Positions 1-10,314 of a stretch of 64,000 nucleotides of DNA are shown piece by piece (the stretch's first letter is position 1; every line of letters starts with the position of its first letter). A program made the position numbers and the translations under genes. The stretch spans positions 975,501 to 1,039,500 of the forward strand of contig JAHQIY010000010.1 in NCBI GenBank assembly GCA_019054805.1, in the 5' to 3' direction. The notes beneath the pieces were generated by a model. That model did not search any database. It was not told the DNA's origin and saw only the letters and a program-made list of their open reading frames with translations. Source of the DNA: Brachionus manjavacas. Taxonomy: Eukaryota; Rotifera; Eurotatoria; Ploima; Brachionidae.

Positions 1-1760
1 TGGTCTGGTAAATACGCTTTAGTGACCAACTTGTCCATGTCCATGTCCAAATTCAATATCAATTCTAACTTATCACCATTTGTCAGGCTTAGCCGGAACA
101 AAACAACTGAACTTTGGACAAATTCAAGTGTTTCAGGCCGTTCATCGCGACAAAACTTTACCAGAAAATCCATAAATTCTTCATTTGTCATCCCAGCGTT
201 CATTAGATCAAAATCTTTAGGCTTTCTTTTGCACAACAGGTCCAAAATTGCGCCTCCTTTTAGGACCAATTTGTCTGTATACTTAAGAATAGTCTTATAC
301 CAGCTGATTTGGTCAATTTGAGCCAAAAAATCATCATAACTAGAGGTGCAGATAAAAAATGGTGATGACGAGTTCAATTGTAGCAGCTGGTCTCGACACT
401 TGAAATTCATATTTTTCGGCCAATTTTCCTCATTTACCACAATTTGACTTTCTTGCGGCAGCTTAGCGCACTCAAAATCCTTCAATTCGTTTTCCTCTAG
501 CTGTAACACATCTGTCTCTTCCACATAGACAACCTTAAATTTTTCGACACTTTCTTTATTCGAAAACTTCAAATCAGATTCAACAAATTCCGAAAACAAA
601 TAAAATAAATCATTTTCGTCAACATTTTCCAATTCACCGAAAATTTTTTTTATTTCAAAAAGGTATTGTTTATTGCTAACAATAAATTGCTGTTGTTCTC
701 TCTTGTTTCCATGTCTTTTCATAAACAGCCTGGCTATATTTTCATACTTGGTTCGAACTACTGAATCATCTAAAAGACAAACTTTCATATAAAGGTAAAT
801 CACTATGAAATCGACTAAAAGTGAGTTGTTGAAAACTCCGTAAAGATTCATAATCAAAAAGCGGACTGTTTGCCGCGTAGATTGTTCATCTTTGTAGAAT
901 GGCAAGACAAAATAATTGTCGCCTTGTTTGGTTGAGACCAGAACATTTTTGTACTTGAGATTGCGGAAGTTGTAATCAGCTGCAAGCGATCTGAATACAC
1001 AGATAGACTTTTGGTTTGGACCTGGAATGGACACTTGGAGTTTGCCGCCCAGTGAAGGATACAGTGCGTACTGGGCGTCATAAAATTTAAATTCTTCCTC
1101 GTTTATAAACTCCCTTTCAAGTTTTTCACATGCTCCTACAAGCTTATCAATGCAATAATAGTCATCCATGTGATCAGTGATATTTTTCCAATTTTTACCA
1201 CCATTTAAAATGTACAGGTAAATTTGGGTAAAAATCTTGTAGTCCTTGTAAAAATCTCGACTATTTTTAGGAGTAGACTTGAAGCTTGAAAGAATTTGAT
1301 CAAAGTGTTCATTCAGATTAGCAATTTTGTGTACCTCGGGAAAATCGTACAATTTCATTGTGGATACATGGTAAATATTAAGATAGATAGGAAAAAATTT
1401 GAAGAGAATAAAACTTTGTGTCAGGTCTGCATCGTAGAATAAAATAATTGACTTTCCAGTGATTATTCTGTAAAAAAGGGCAAATATTCTCATCTTTTTG
1501 TGCATTGATGAGTCCTGACTGATCAAGATGACCTCTGAGAATTGTTTGATTGCCGACCAAGAGTATTTGGACATGTCCAGGTAATTTTCAGGTGTTGTTA
1601 TCGGGAGATAGCTGGCTATTAGACTTTTTTCGATCACTTCTCCATTCAGGCTTACATGGCTTTGGGAAAATTTAAAATTAATAATCTCACTAATGCTGCC
1701 AATGTTTAAGTCAGAACAGTTATTGTCAACTAAAACAAGAATTTGTTGTGACACGCTCAT
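1..1760 (-). CDS. Partial intronless protein with nucleotidyltransferase-like motif (N-terminal 586 aa; C-terminus beyond window)
   Basis: Reading the minus strand from the ATG at 1760-1758 gives 586 codons with no stop, running off the left edge. Base composition is clearly less AT-rich than the flanking DNA. I do not recognise the whole protein. The first ~110 residues look like an alternating strand/helix fold (hydrophobic ILVLV near the start, VILIS and IILFYDADL further on). Residues 494-526 contain a GG at 502-503 and a DFD at 516-518 inside a GGAxxDxLxxRxPxDFD pattern. This resembles the head domain of poly(A) polymerase/CCA-adding type nucleotidyltransferases, where GG holds the nucleotide and the DxD binds metal. 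Further acidic residues follow at 566-576. By analogy it may transfer nucleotides to RNA or a small substrate, but this is inference. There is no signal peptide. Gene reality 0.9; function 0.35. Confidence 0.85.
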   Translation of the reverse strand, partial: MSVSQQILVLVDNNCSDLNIGSISEIINFKFSQSHVSLNGEVIEKSLIASYLPITTPENYLDMSKYSWSAIKQFSEVILISQDSSMHKKMRIFALFYRIITGKSIILFYDADLTQSFILFKFFPIYLNIYHVSTMKLYDFPEVHKIANLNEHFDQILSSFKSTPKNSRDFYKDYKIFTQIYLYILNGGKNWKNITDHMDDYYCIDKLVGACEKLEREFINEEEFKFYDAQYALYPSLGGKLQVSIPGPNQKSICVFRSLAADYNFRNLKYKNVLVSTKQGDNYFVLPFYKDEQSTRQTVRFLIMNLYGVFNNSLLVDFIVIYLYMKVCLLDDSVVRTKYENIARLFMKRHGNKREQQQFIVSNKQYLFEIKKIFGELENVDENDLFYLFSEFVESDLKFSNKESVEKFKVVYVEETDVLQLEENELKDFECAKLPQESQIVVNEENWPKNMNFKCRDQLLQLNSSSPFFICTSSYDDFLAQIDQISWYKTILKYTDKLVLKGGAILDLLCKRKPKDFDLMNAGMTNEEFMDFLVKFCRDERPETLEFVQSSVVLFRLSLTNGDKLELILNLDMDMDKLVTKAYLPD

Positions 1761-2829
1761 TTTATTAAAGGCTTTAGTTTTCTAAAAAAAAATCATTTTT
1801 ATTATTATTTGATGAAATTTGAAAAATTTGTTTTGCATTAAAAATTTTCTTTTTTTTCTCTTATTCATAAATATTTATGTAAATTTTAAAAATAGAAATT
1901 TTTCAATTTTTTTTAATTTAAACATCGGTGTATTTTATGTCTATTTCTTTTCTAAAAAATGCATTTCTTAAAAAAACTATTTGTTTGAGTTTAAGTTTGA
2001 TATTTAAAATCGAAAAAAATTCGGACAAGTTAATTTTGTTTTTTTTAAATGCTGTAAAAACCTTCCAGTTTATTTCATTTTCCTGTAATTTTTCTCTCTT
2101 TCAAAAAACAAAACTAATTAATTGCTATATATTAAATAAAAAACTAATTAAAATAATTAATGATAAAAATATTTAATAATTTTTTTTATTTTATTGACTA
2201 TAAAATTATCTTTAAACAGTCTGAGTATTGTTTGAAAAATATTAGTCAAGAGGTTAACTTACAGAAACAAGTTTTGGGTTATGATAAAAGATGAATAAAC
2301 AGTGATAGATTTTTTTTCGAAAAAATTGAGCAACATTAATTATTTATTATTTCAATAGATGCTAATTACAAGTTGCTTTTTGAATTTGATACTTTTGAAA
2401 AAATTTTATTGCTAAAGAAATTTTTTTTAATTTTATGTTTGCTTCATGTCTATCTAAATAGCCGAATTGTCTCAAGATTAAGTCACTTGATGTACAAAAA
2501 TTTTTAATGAGATATATGCTCTCTATTGATAAAAGATCATGAACGATTAGTTTTGGTTAATGTAAATATAAACCAAATAATAAAAACATTTTATTAGGTA
2601 CAGAACTGATTTTTAAAATTTATCTCACCAAAATTTAAATTTGAATTTGTGTAATTTTATGGAAAATCATGAAAAAGCGAAAAGCAGTTTGCGAGGTTTT
2701 GTGCACATTTACCAAAATCCCAAGAAATTTAATTAAGTTTTCGAAAACTAAAAAAGGGACAAATAATCACAAATAATTTCACTTAGCCTATGCATTTTCC
2801 TCCAAAAATTTAAAAAAATAATACAAAAT
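1761..2829. other. AT-rich intergenic stretch
   Basis: Upstream flank of the minus-strand gene. It is mostly A/T homopolymer runs with short accidental open frames. I see no coding signal, repeat family or clear promoter element. Confidence 0.6.
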
Positions 2830-3180
2830 TAATTTGTCTCCGACTAACTGTAAAGCATGGCTAAAATTGCTTCGTCAATTTTCATTGATGTCCCTGAATT
2901 CCTCCAGCCGGACCGTTGTTTCTGACTGCATGGCTTTTGAAAAATTCCGTCATTTTACTATTTTTAAGCCGCTCATTATTTTTAAGGCTTCTTTTAGGTC
3001 TCACCATTTATGTTCTGTCTTAAGTGTTGGCTACCCCAACCTGGTAAGCCTTTTGTCATAATCTAGATTCCTAACATTAAACACTAATTTCGTAGCTTGT
3101 CGTTGCACTTGTTCAAGAGTCCCCTTTGCTTCAAGGACTTTACAGCATACTTAAGATTTAACTTTACAAATGAAGCATAC
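2830..3180 (-). mobile_element. Decayed LINE reverse-transcriptase C-terminus
   Basis: The minus strand reads as the typical C-terminal end of CR1/jockey-type LINE ORF2: LYASFVK, then LKYAV, then LEQVQRQATKLV, then YDKRLTRLG. Several in-frame stops and frame changes follow. The 5' side (plus-strand right end) stops abruptly at 3180, where the Tc1-like element begins, so the LINE was probably interrupted by it. Confidence 0.6.
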
Positions 3181-3195
3181 AAATATTACGTAAAA

Positions 3196-3605
3196 ATACG
3201 TATATTTTGGTAAATTTACGAAAATTAAGGCAATGTGAAATATTAGTACAAAAATTACAGTACAATAAGGAAAAACGTTATAATTTTTTTATTCTAATTG
3301 TGTAAAAATGGTTCTGTAAACAGTACAATATTGTACAAATTTTTTAGAAACGAATATCAAGCTCTGCAAAAACTCTGCAATTTATTGCATATATTAATCA
3401 TATATTTTTTGATCATTTGACCATCGAAAAAGTTTTTGCAGAGCTTGGTATTCGTTTCTAAAAAATTTGTACAATATTTTAATGTTTACAAAACCATTTT
3501 TACACAATTAGAAAAAAAATTATAGCGTTTTTACTTTTTGTACTGTAATTTTTGTACTAATAATTCACATTGTCAAAATTAATTTACGTAAAATTACGTA
3601 TAATA
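3196..3605. repeat. Long fold-back inverted repeat inside the Tc1-like relic
   Basis: About 190 bp (3196-3385) recur inverted at about 3430-3605 with only scattered mismatches, around a ~40 bp spacer. Shared blocks include TAGAAACGAATA, GAGCTCTGCAAAAAC and ATTGTGTAAAAATGG. The transcript would form a long hairpin. It looks like a secondary palindromic MITE or an inverted duplication of one terminus. Confidence 0.75.
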
Positions 3606-3869
3606 TTGTAAATATTTGTAAAACCCAAAAAGACCATAAAAATTTTAATAAATGCAATTTTTTAGAAGAATTTTCAATTTTTTTCATTTTTGCTAATGAA
3701 AAAGACTCAAAAAATAGCATTTTAAAATTTACTTTTTATTTACGTAAATTTTAAAGAGTAAAAAATACTAAATTTAACTAAATACATTTTTTTCATATGC
3801 TTTACCAATGTTTTGACCACTCGGCATCCTTAGCTATTACAATATGAATATCATTTTTTAAGCATTTAA

Positions 3870-4032
3870 TATCTCTTACATTTTTCTGAACTCAAAGTCT
3901 TTTCAAATTTCCGAATAGCAACAATAGCATCGTCATCATTCGAAGTCTCTTTTTTGCTCACAAAAGTTTTAGGATCGTTCCAAACCATTTCAATTGAATT
4001 CAAATCTGGCGACTTGAGTGGAGATTTAGCCT
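3870..4032 (-). pseudogene. Tc1/mariner transposase C-terminal fragment
   Basis: The minus strand reads SPDLNSIEMVWNDPKTFV followed by a short charged tail. This matches the SPDLNPIEnvWxxLK signature around the last catalytic residue of Tc1-family DDE transposases. Only the last ~50 codons are readable; the DNA-binding and first catalytic parts are absent. Non-functional remnant. Confidence 0.7.
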
Positions 4033-4555
4033 TAAAATATTATTAAAAAATTCTCTACTTAGAAGCAAAAATATAAAAAATTAATTTTACCCAAATTATA
4101 TTATTTTGATTTAAAAATACTTTAAAAGGAAAACTGGTTGACTTTGTGCCGAAAAATTCTACTTTTAAAGAAGCTTGGAATAGAGCACAAAATTGTATTA
4201 AGATAGACAAAGATAAATAAACAAAATAACCATATTAGATAATAAAAATGATTAGATGACGTGATTTAATAAATATTTCAAAAATTTAGTATTTTTTACG
4301 TTTTTTTTACTATTTTGAAAAAAATTGAAAATTCAACTAAAAAATTGGATTTTTTAAAATTTTTTGGCCTTTTTTGGTTTTACAAAGATTAACAATATTT
4401 TACGTAATTTTATGTAAATTAATGTAAATTTTCGTATATTTACTATTTTTTACAAAAGTCATTTTACGTAAATTTACCGAAATTGACGTAAATTTTGGTA
4501 AATTCACGTAATTTTACGTAAAATTTGGAAAAATCCAAACAGCGAATCAACACTG

Positions 4556-5114
4556 TAGATCCATGGACAAGCAATAAAGAGCTTAACACAGATTCTTTGA
4601 TCGCAGAATACAATGAATGTCTCAAAGCTGAAATCAATCAAGCTAAAATTAAATAATGATTAAGGTGAATGCTTGTTCGATTTAAAAAGGATTTAGAAAT
4701 TACTCAAACAAATATTTTTGTCTTATTTTTACTTTCAATTTTTTTAATTTTACTTTTTACTCAAATGCAAAATATAAAATAATAAATCTTATTGTTTAAG
4801 TTTTTGATTTCTTCCTATAATTAATTTCATTTAAAAAAAATTATAACAGTCATTAAAAGTGAATTCAAATTGGCAAAAAATATATTGTCTATTTTGAAAT
4901 TTGTTGAACCATTAGAATTAAAAAAAATGAAACACATTATAATGACATTTTCAAAATATAATTAATTGATTCGAAAGCTCAGAGTTATTAACAATACACT
5001 GATCAGGTAACATGTAATTTTAAATTTTTTCAGAAAATCTTTATTTTTTGATATTAAATTAAAAATATAATTTGTTTAATTTTTTGTTTTTTAATTAAAA
5101 AACGTTCTAATGTT
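4556..5114. other. AT-rich spacer
   Basis: Begins with a 34-codon plus-strand open stretch (VDPWTSNKEL...) ending in TAA at about 4656, which I cannot assign. The rest is A/T-rich with no recognisable feature. Confidence 0.4.
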
Positions 5115-5200
5115 GAAATAACATTTAAAAAAGTGCGATGTTTCAAATATTTTTTTTCAGTTTCAAAAAAAAATTAATTTTAAGTTAATTTTTTTTAATG
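5115..5200 (+). repeat. Dispersed AAGTGCGATGTTTC repeat, copy 1
   Basis: Contains the word AAGTGCGATGTTTCAAATATTTTTTT preceded by TTGAAATAACATT. The same block recurs at 48075-48140 and 59508-59640 in this orientation, and at 19215-19375 and 48930-49050 inverted. Probably one arm of a palindromic MITE. Confidence 0.6.
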
Positions 5201-5214
5201 CTTCAATGTGGCCA

Positions 5215-5536
5215 GCTGACTTGTGTCATCAAGGGCCAGCATCCGTTTATTGATAATAAAGTTTAAAATAATTATTTTATAATGTTTCTTTTTCTATTGT
5301 AATAATATGACAAAAATGATCAACAATTAATCAGAGAATCAATCAAAGCATTTCAATTATGGAAGTCACTGCCAAATCAATTAGTTGAAACCCCCAATGT
5401 TAACAGCTTTAAAGATGGCATTGATTGCTGGATGAGCAGCAATCAATCACATCAGCTGTCATAGTGTGCCTTATCAGCACACTCGCTGGCTAGCCAGCTA
5501 CAGTCAAAATTACTGCTACTACTACTACTACTACTA
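5215..5536 (+). mobile_element. LINE 3' end with (TAC)n tail
   Basis: At 5358-5463 the plus strand encodes the last ~34 residues of a LINE ORF2 (WKSLPNQLVETPNVNSF, then GIDCWMSS, ending HQLS and TAG). About 50 bp of 3' UTR and a (CTA)n microsatellite tail at 5514-5535 follow. The last ~150 bp are nearly identical to the LINE end at 48660-48815, so they belong to one family. Strong 5' truncation. Confidence 0.75.
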
Positions 5537-5939
5537 AAATAAAACAGTTGATTTAATTATGAGTTATTTTTAAATAACGATAGTTACGATAGTGATATTT
5601 ATTTTTAAAGTTAGTAATAACGTATTCATTATTGGTGATTTAGACTAAGCTGATTCAAATTTAATTTTAGACTTAATTGAATTATTAGACAAGCGATCAG
5701 AGTTTATTCCTTGCTTTCATTTTAATAAATTTTCCATTTTTACTAATATTCTATATTTTTTTGAAAAAGAATTTTTTAAATTTAACGAGAAAGTATTTAC
5801 CATAAATTAAAAGATAAGTCATCTATTAAATCGAATAATTTTACTATTAACATTCCAAATTGTGATGCTTTAGATTGTTTTTTTAAATTGACAAGAACTA
5901 ATATTGATCCGGAAGTACTCCCTTTACAAAAAGAATCTA

Positions 5940-7555
5940 CAGTCGAGTCTGGATAATACGATGTGTTTGGGCGGAAAAAAAGGACATCGTATAAACGAAT
6001 ATCGTATTAATCAAATTTTCATGTTAAAGGATGGGAAGAAAAATATTGAAAATAAATTTTTTTAAAGGAATTTTTGTTTATTTAAAAATAATAAATATAT
6101 TAAAAGGAAAAATATTTATCAATTTTACTTTGAAAAGACTGATCGACGCTACAAAATTGATCCATTTTAGACAACTGATCAATGAATAAAGAACAGTCTT
6201 CGTTCTTTTGGGCAAAATACAATCGTAGTTTATCTATGCAGTCCGTTGCTTCTTTTTTTGAAATTTTCAATGCGTTTTCTATTGGCTCAACATGTTCTTC
6301 CAATTGTTCATCATCTTGTTCTCTGTTGATTGTATTTATTATATCTTCGTCTGAATATTGTCCATAAGGAACTAAATCTTTATCAATGTTGGCATAGGCA
6401 AACTTGTTGAAGTCAAATGTATTTTGAACGGTGTTAAGTTTATCAAACGATTTTTCATATTCCACCCAGTCTGCATTTTCAATGCTTTCCTCTCTTATTT
6501 CCATTATATTGTTTTCGGATATTGTTATAAATCCTGCTTTTTTAAAACAATTAAAAATTGATTCAGCACTGACATCTAACCAAGCTCGGTAAATTTTATT
6601 TATTGAATTTAAAATATCAATTTCAGGCATGTCAGCTCCTTCTTCGATATAGTTCAATTTCTCAGTAATAATCAAATTTCGATATTTAATCTTAAATGAC
6701 TGGATAATTCCCTGATCCATTGGTTAAATAACCGAAGTGCAGTTAGCTGGGAAATAATGTATTTTAATATTAGTTAAGATTAACTCTTTAGTATTTTTTG
6801 TGTCATGATGGCCACTGAAGTTATCTAAGAATAATAAAATATTACGATTTTCAGATCTGAATTTTCTATCCATTTTGGCAAGCCATTCTTTGAAAATGAT
6901 TGCATTCATCCAGGCTTTAAGATTGCTCCTATAATAAACAGGTAAATTCAATTTTAACATAATTAGAACCCCTCATTCTTTTAGAGCTAGGATTGATTAA
7001 ATTATTTTCATATAAGTTTTTTATCTTTTCTTGATTCTCTGCCTTAAGAATAGAAGAAACAGTACTCTGAGGTCTATTATATTTTTTCACAAGTTCTGTG
7101 ACAGTGAGATTATTTTTTTTTAAATTATTCAAAATTTCAAGTTTTTCTTCTAATGACAAAGGTTTTCTTTTAGTTTGAGTGGACATTTTTTGTTTACATA
7201 TGTATATAAAATTACCTTTATATACACACAAGCAATTAAATTAACATTAATATTTAATTATATTTAATTATAACTGGATTTCATTGGTCTTCTATTTTTT
7301 TGTTTAAAAGATCAATATCGTATAAAAAACGATCAATTAGCACTGATTTGTACGTTTTTTTCTGAATAAACCTATCGTATTAATTAGATATCGTATTAAA
7401 GAAACATCGTATTAATTAGATATCGTATTAAAGAAACATCGTATTTACAAAGAAATTTAACATGTAATTATATTGGGGAATGTAAATTATGAAAAAAAAT
7501 ATCGTTATAAAGCGAATATCGTATTAATCTGCATCGTTATAACAAGACTTGACTG
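5940..7555 (-). mobile_element. Tigger/pogo DNA transposon, 1616 bp, TA target duplication
   Basis: Ends are inverted repeats starting CAGTC(G/A)AGTCT with ~24 bp of good match (5940-5963 against 7555-7532). Further subterminal ATCGTATTAAT words are repeated near both ends. TA dinucleotides flank it at 5938-5939 and 7556-7557. The interior encodes a broken CENP-B/pogo type transposase on the minus strand. Confidence 0.85.
6100..7186 (-). pseudogene. Tigger/pogo (CENP-B-like) transposase, internally deleted
   Basis: The start at 7186 (MSTQTKRKPLSLEEK) opens a CENPB_N helix-turn-helix domain: LEILNNL..., TVTELVKKYNRPQSTVSSIL. It ends in a broken frame near 6929. The second piece (6960-6727) begins at LPVYY...LKAWM and contains LLFLDNFSGH, the second catalytic Asp of the DDE_1 domain. 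A TAA at 6726-6724 breaks the link to the third piece (PMDQGIIQSFKIKYR), which runs to 6100 with an acidic tail. Everything between the first helix-turn-helix and LPVYY, including the second DNA-binding domain and first catalytic Asp, is deleted. Not functional. Confidence 0.85.
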
Positions 7556-7557
7556 TA

Positions 7558-8906
7558 TTGGATTTAAACTAGAATTTTATAAAAATTTAGTAGATTCAAA
7601 TTATAAGTTTGATTTTAATTTAACTTTTAACCAATTTAAAAGTCTAAAAAAGTTTATAAGATTTAAGACTTTTAAAATTCTAGAATGTGATAAAAATATC
7701 GGTTTATGTTTAATATCTAATAAGATTTATGAACAATAGCATTAGAACATATGAATGATAAAAATTTTTACTTAAAATGAATATTGATCCTAAATTAGAG
7801 ACTATTAGTTATGCTAATTCTTATAACTTGGTTTTTAGTTTATTTATCAGCTTTTAAAAATATTAAGAAAAAATATTTCCAAATCATTATTGAAGAAACT
7901 GATTGTTGATAAAGGAACTTTAAGTAATTACCTAAGCTACATAAAGCTAAACTCGGCATTAGACCTATTATTAATTATAAATTTAGTTTTATATCAAATT
8001 GACATTTTATTGCAACCTTATTTTAAAAATTTTCAAGTTTTATAAAAGACTCACAAAATCTTATTCAGGAATTAGAAAAAATTAATTTTAATAGAGACAG
8101 TGCTTTATACTCGTTTGATTTTGAGTCTCTATATACAAATATTGATTGACAAAGTATCACTGATTTTATGAAGGCTAAGTTGGATACTAAAAATTTGAAT
8201 ATTCAAGGTTTTAACGAAATTCTAAAAACAGCTCTATTCAATAATTATTTTAAATTTGAAAATAACAATTTTAAACAGATTAAGGTATTGCCATGGGGAC
8301 CAAGTGTGGACCAACAATTGCTAATGTAGTTGTAAATTTTTTTGAAGTAAAATTTTTAGTAATACATAGACCTTTATTATACAAAAGATTCATTGATGAT
8401 ATTTTTTTAGTTGTCAAAAAAGATTTTAATATTGATCAGCTTAAGCAATTTTTTAAACCATTGAAATTGAATATCTGCGGTGGAAATGTGATAGTTTTTT
8501 TTAGATTTAGCGATTAGTTCAAATTCTTTTACAGGTAAAACGATTTTTAAAATTTATATTAAACCTACCAACAGTTTTAGCAATTTTTCGACAGAATCAA
8601 ACCACACAGATCATATTTTTAAAAATATACCCAAAGGATTATTTATTAGGATTAGGAATATGTTCTTATTTTCCCGATTATTTGATTTTTTCTAGTCCTT
8701 TGATTTATCAGCTTTTAAAAAAAGGATTTAAATTTTCAACATTACGTAAAATTAGGCCATGTATTGGTAAGCTAGATCGTAACAAATTGCTTGAATATAA
8801 GGAAAAGAATGATTTTTTGTGTAATGATTCACTGATTATAAGAACTCCTTTTAATTGTAATAATCTTTATTTAAAGAAAATATTAATGAAATCATATATA
8901 ACTTAA
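7558..8906 (+). pseudogene. Penelope-like reverse transcriptase, several frameshifts
   Basis: Successive frames give the ordered RT blocks: LECDKNIGLCLIS (near 7690), LPKLHKAKLGIRPII (near 7930-7975), SALYSFDFESLYTNID (near 8100-8145), GIAMGTKCGPTIANV (near 8285-8325) and YKRFIDDIFLV (near 8383-8415, the catalytic DD box). Then come the C-terminal blocks GLFIRIRNMCSYFPDYL and QLLKKGFKFSTLRKI (8640-8745), which fit the post-RT region of Penelope-like elements. Multiple frame breaks and stops make it inactive. Confidence 0.75.
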
Positions 8907-9079
8907 TTTAATTCTACTTAATAATTTAAGTTACATTTGAAATCTTTCTTTTAACTTGAAGTCCATTTTTATTCATGGTTTAAAATTTTAAACCTTCAAT
9001 GTTTATTATAGTGATAAATGTAAAATTATGAACTATAAGATTTGTGCTTTCACTGAAAGAATAAAATTTTTAAATTTAG

Positions 9080-9969
9080 TAGTAATAGTAGTATGATTGC
9101 TGTTGGGATAAATCCCGAGCAGTGATGCCAGAAAACATCCTGCTATAACAGCCGACAACTTTGTTTTGCTAACACTTGTATCCAATTCCATATTTTTTTA
9201 TAAATATATTAATCATGCATAATTTATTAAATTTCTTCAAGTTGTGCTTTTTTTTTTTTTTTTCTCTCTCTTCTTATAATTAGTCTAGCAATTTATCTAA
9301 ACGGTTTTTAAAAATATTTGAATTGACTATTTTCTCCGAGTCTTTGTTTCAAGTGCGTTCCAGTATCCAGCTGTTCTATTAGTAAAAAAATTATGCCGTA
9401 CACCACAATTACGTATAAGTTGACGTTCAATTGCCAAATGACCTCGTCTTGTCCGACCTGAAGGTGTGTCTAAATCATTGGAAGCAATTAATTGTTTACC
9501 ATGGACTAATTATGGTATACAAGGATTTCTCTTCTTTCCAAGTTAGGCTTTGATTTTATTTTAGGAGCGAATTTTGAAAATTTTCTCTGGACGCGCTCAA
9601 GTATCTCGATGTCCGTACGACGGTAAGGATTCCATGCTCCGATAACAAATTTTAGATGTGGTCTAAAGAATGACTTGTAAAGAAGATTAACAGGTGTTTC
9701 TAAAAAGTAAGTAAACGTTTTTTTAATCCTAAACGCTGCCATTGTGGCACTCGCTGCTGCACGTTTTAACTGCTAAGTCGACTTGAGATCACTAGTGATG
9801 ATGATACCTAAATCTCTTTCTTTTAGCGTTTTATTTAGAATGATCCATTGTGTAGTTGTAGCATTTATTATTAGCTCCAAACTGCATAACAACGCATTTT
9901 CTTTATTAAAGCTCATCTGCCAATCGATTGACCATTGAATAAAGCAGTCGAGATCCTTTTGTATCCTTG
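9080..9969 (-). mobile_element. 3' part of a LINE (RT thumb to C-terminus), minus strand
   Basis: The tail on the minus strand is a TACTACTATTACTACT microsatellite (9078-9095). Coding at 9506-9742 reads LLYKSFFRPHLKFVIGAWNP and ILERVQRKFSKF, the conserved CR1-type ORF2 end. 9773-9965 reads QKDLDCFIQWSIDWQMSFN and ERDLGIIITSDLKS. The frame breaks at 9969, where the Ty3/gypsy element begins, and resumes at 17002. Confidence 0.8.
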
Positions 9970-10187
9970 TGTAAAGTCTAAATGATCTGGACTTTAGGGA
10001 TTTAAGCCAAGAAATAAACAAAACAATTTAATTTAGTAAATAGCTTATTAAATGGAATCCAAAGTTATAACAAGTAGTTAGTGATATATATAGTGGTTAG
10101 TACATGTGCTTAAGCTGCAGTTAAACTTAACATTTATAAGAGGACTAGAGAGAAGAAAAGAGTGATGTCAAGACACGGGTCTTAACA
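9970..10187 (-). repeat. 3' LTR of the Ty3/gypsy element
   Basis: 218 bp. On the minus strand it begins TGTTAAGACCCGTG and ends AGACTTTACA (TG...CA). 97.7% identical to 16780-16997 by direct comparison, with differences only at five positions. Confidence 0.93.
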
Positions 10188-10200
10188 CACCTCCCCCCTA
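10188..10200 (-). promoter_or_regulatory. Polypurine tract
   Basis: The minus strand reads TAGGGGGGAGGTG immediately before the 3' LTR, the expected place and composition of a plus-strand primer. Confidence 0.85.
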
Positions 10201-10314
10201 AACTATGAGGCAATTAGGCTCTAAAAAAACTACTACTTAACCACTAAGCTAACAAAAAAAACAAACAAACAAACAAACAACAAAAAATAACAAGTTAGTT
10301 GTTTAACATTAATA

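Larger units (their letters stand above)
3181..4555 (-). mobile_element. Tc1/mariner-like element relic with TACGTAAA-rich inverted termini
   Basis: Both ends are built from repeated TTACGTAAAATTTACG-like words in opposite orientation (3181-3240 and 4385-4530). Inner segments 3600-3780 and 4265-4400 are also inverted copies of each other. The right end finishes CACTG followed by TA at 4556-4557, as expected for Tc1/mariner termini flanked by a TA target. A transposase C-terminal relic lies in the middle. The left CAGTG terminus is not visible, so the left end is truncated or rearranged. Confidence 0.6.
5600..8910 (+). mobile_element. Penelope-like retroelement, decayed and split by a Tigger/pogo insertion
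   Basis: Plus-strand coding on both sides of 5940-7555 belongs together. Upstream (about 5660-5937) reads ELLDKRSEFIPCFHFNKFS, a typical Penelope N-terminal region, with later stops. Downstream carries the reverse transcriptase. The open frame appears to resume at once after the TA target site at 7556-7557, which supports insertion of the DNA transposon into an existing Penelope-like element. No GIY-YIG endonuclease is recognisable after the RT; the coding signal ends near 8906. Confidence 0.7.

Noticed and set aside
22..321. 99-codon plus-strand open frame opposite the left-edge gene, and short minus-strand frames at 854-1081 and 1378-1560
   Set aside because: The minus-strand frame from 1760 is open for 586 codons with sensible composition; these are shadows of it.
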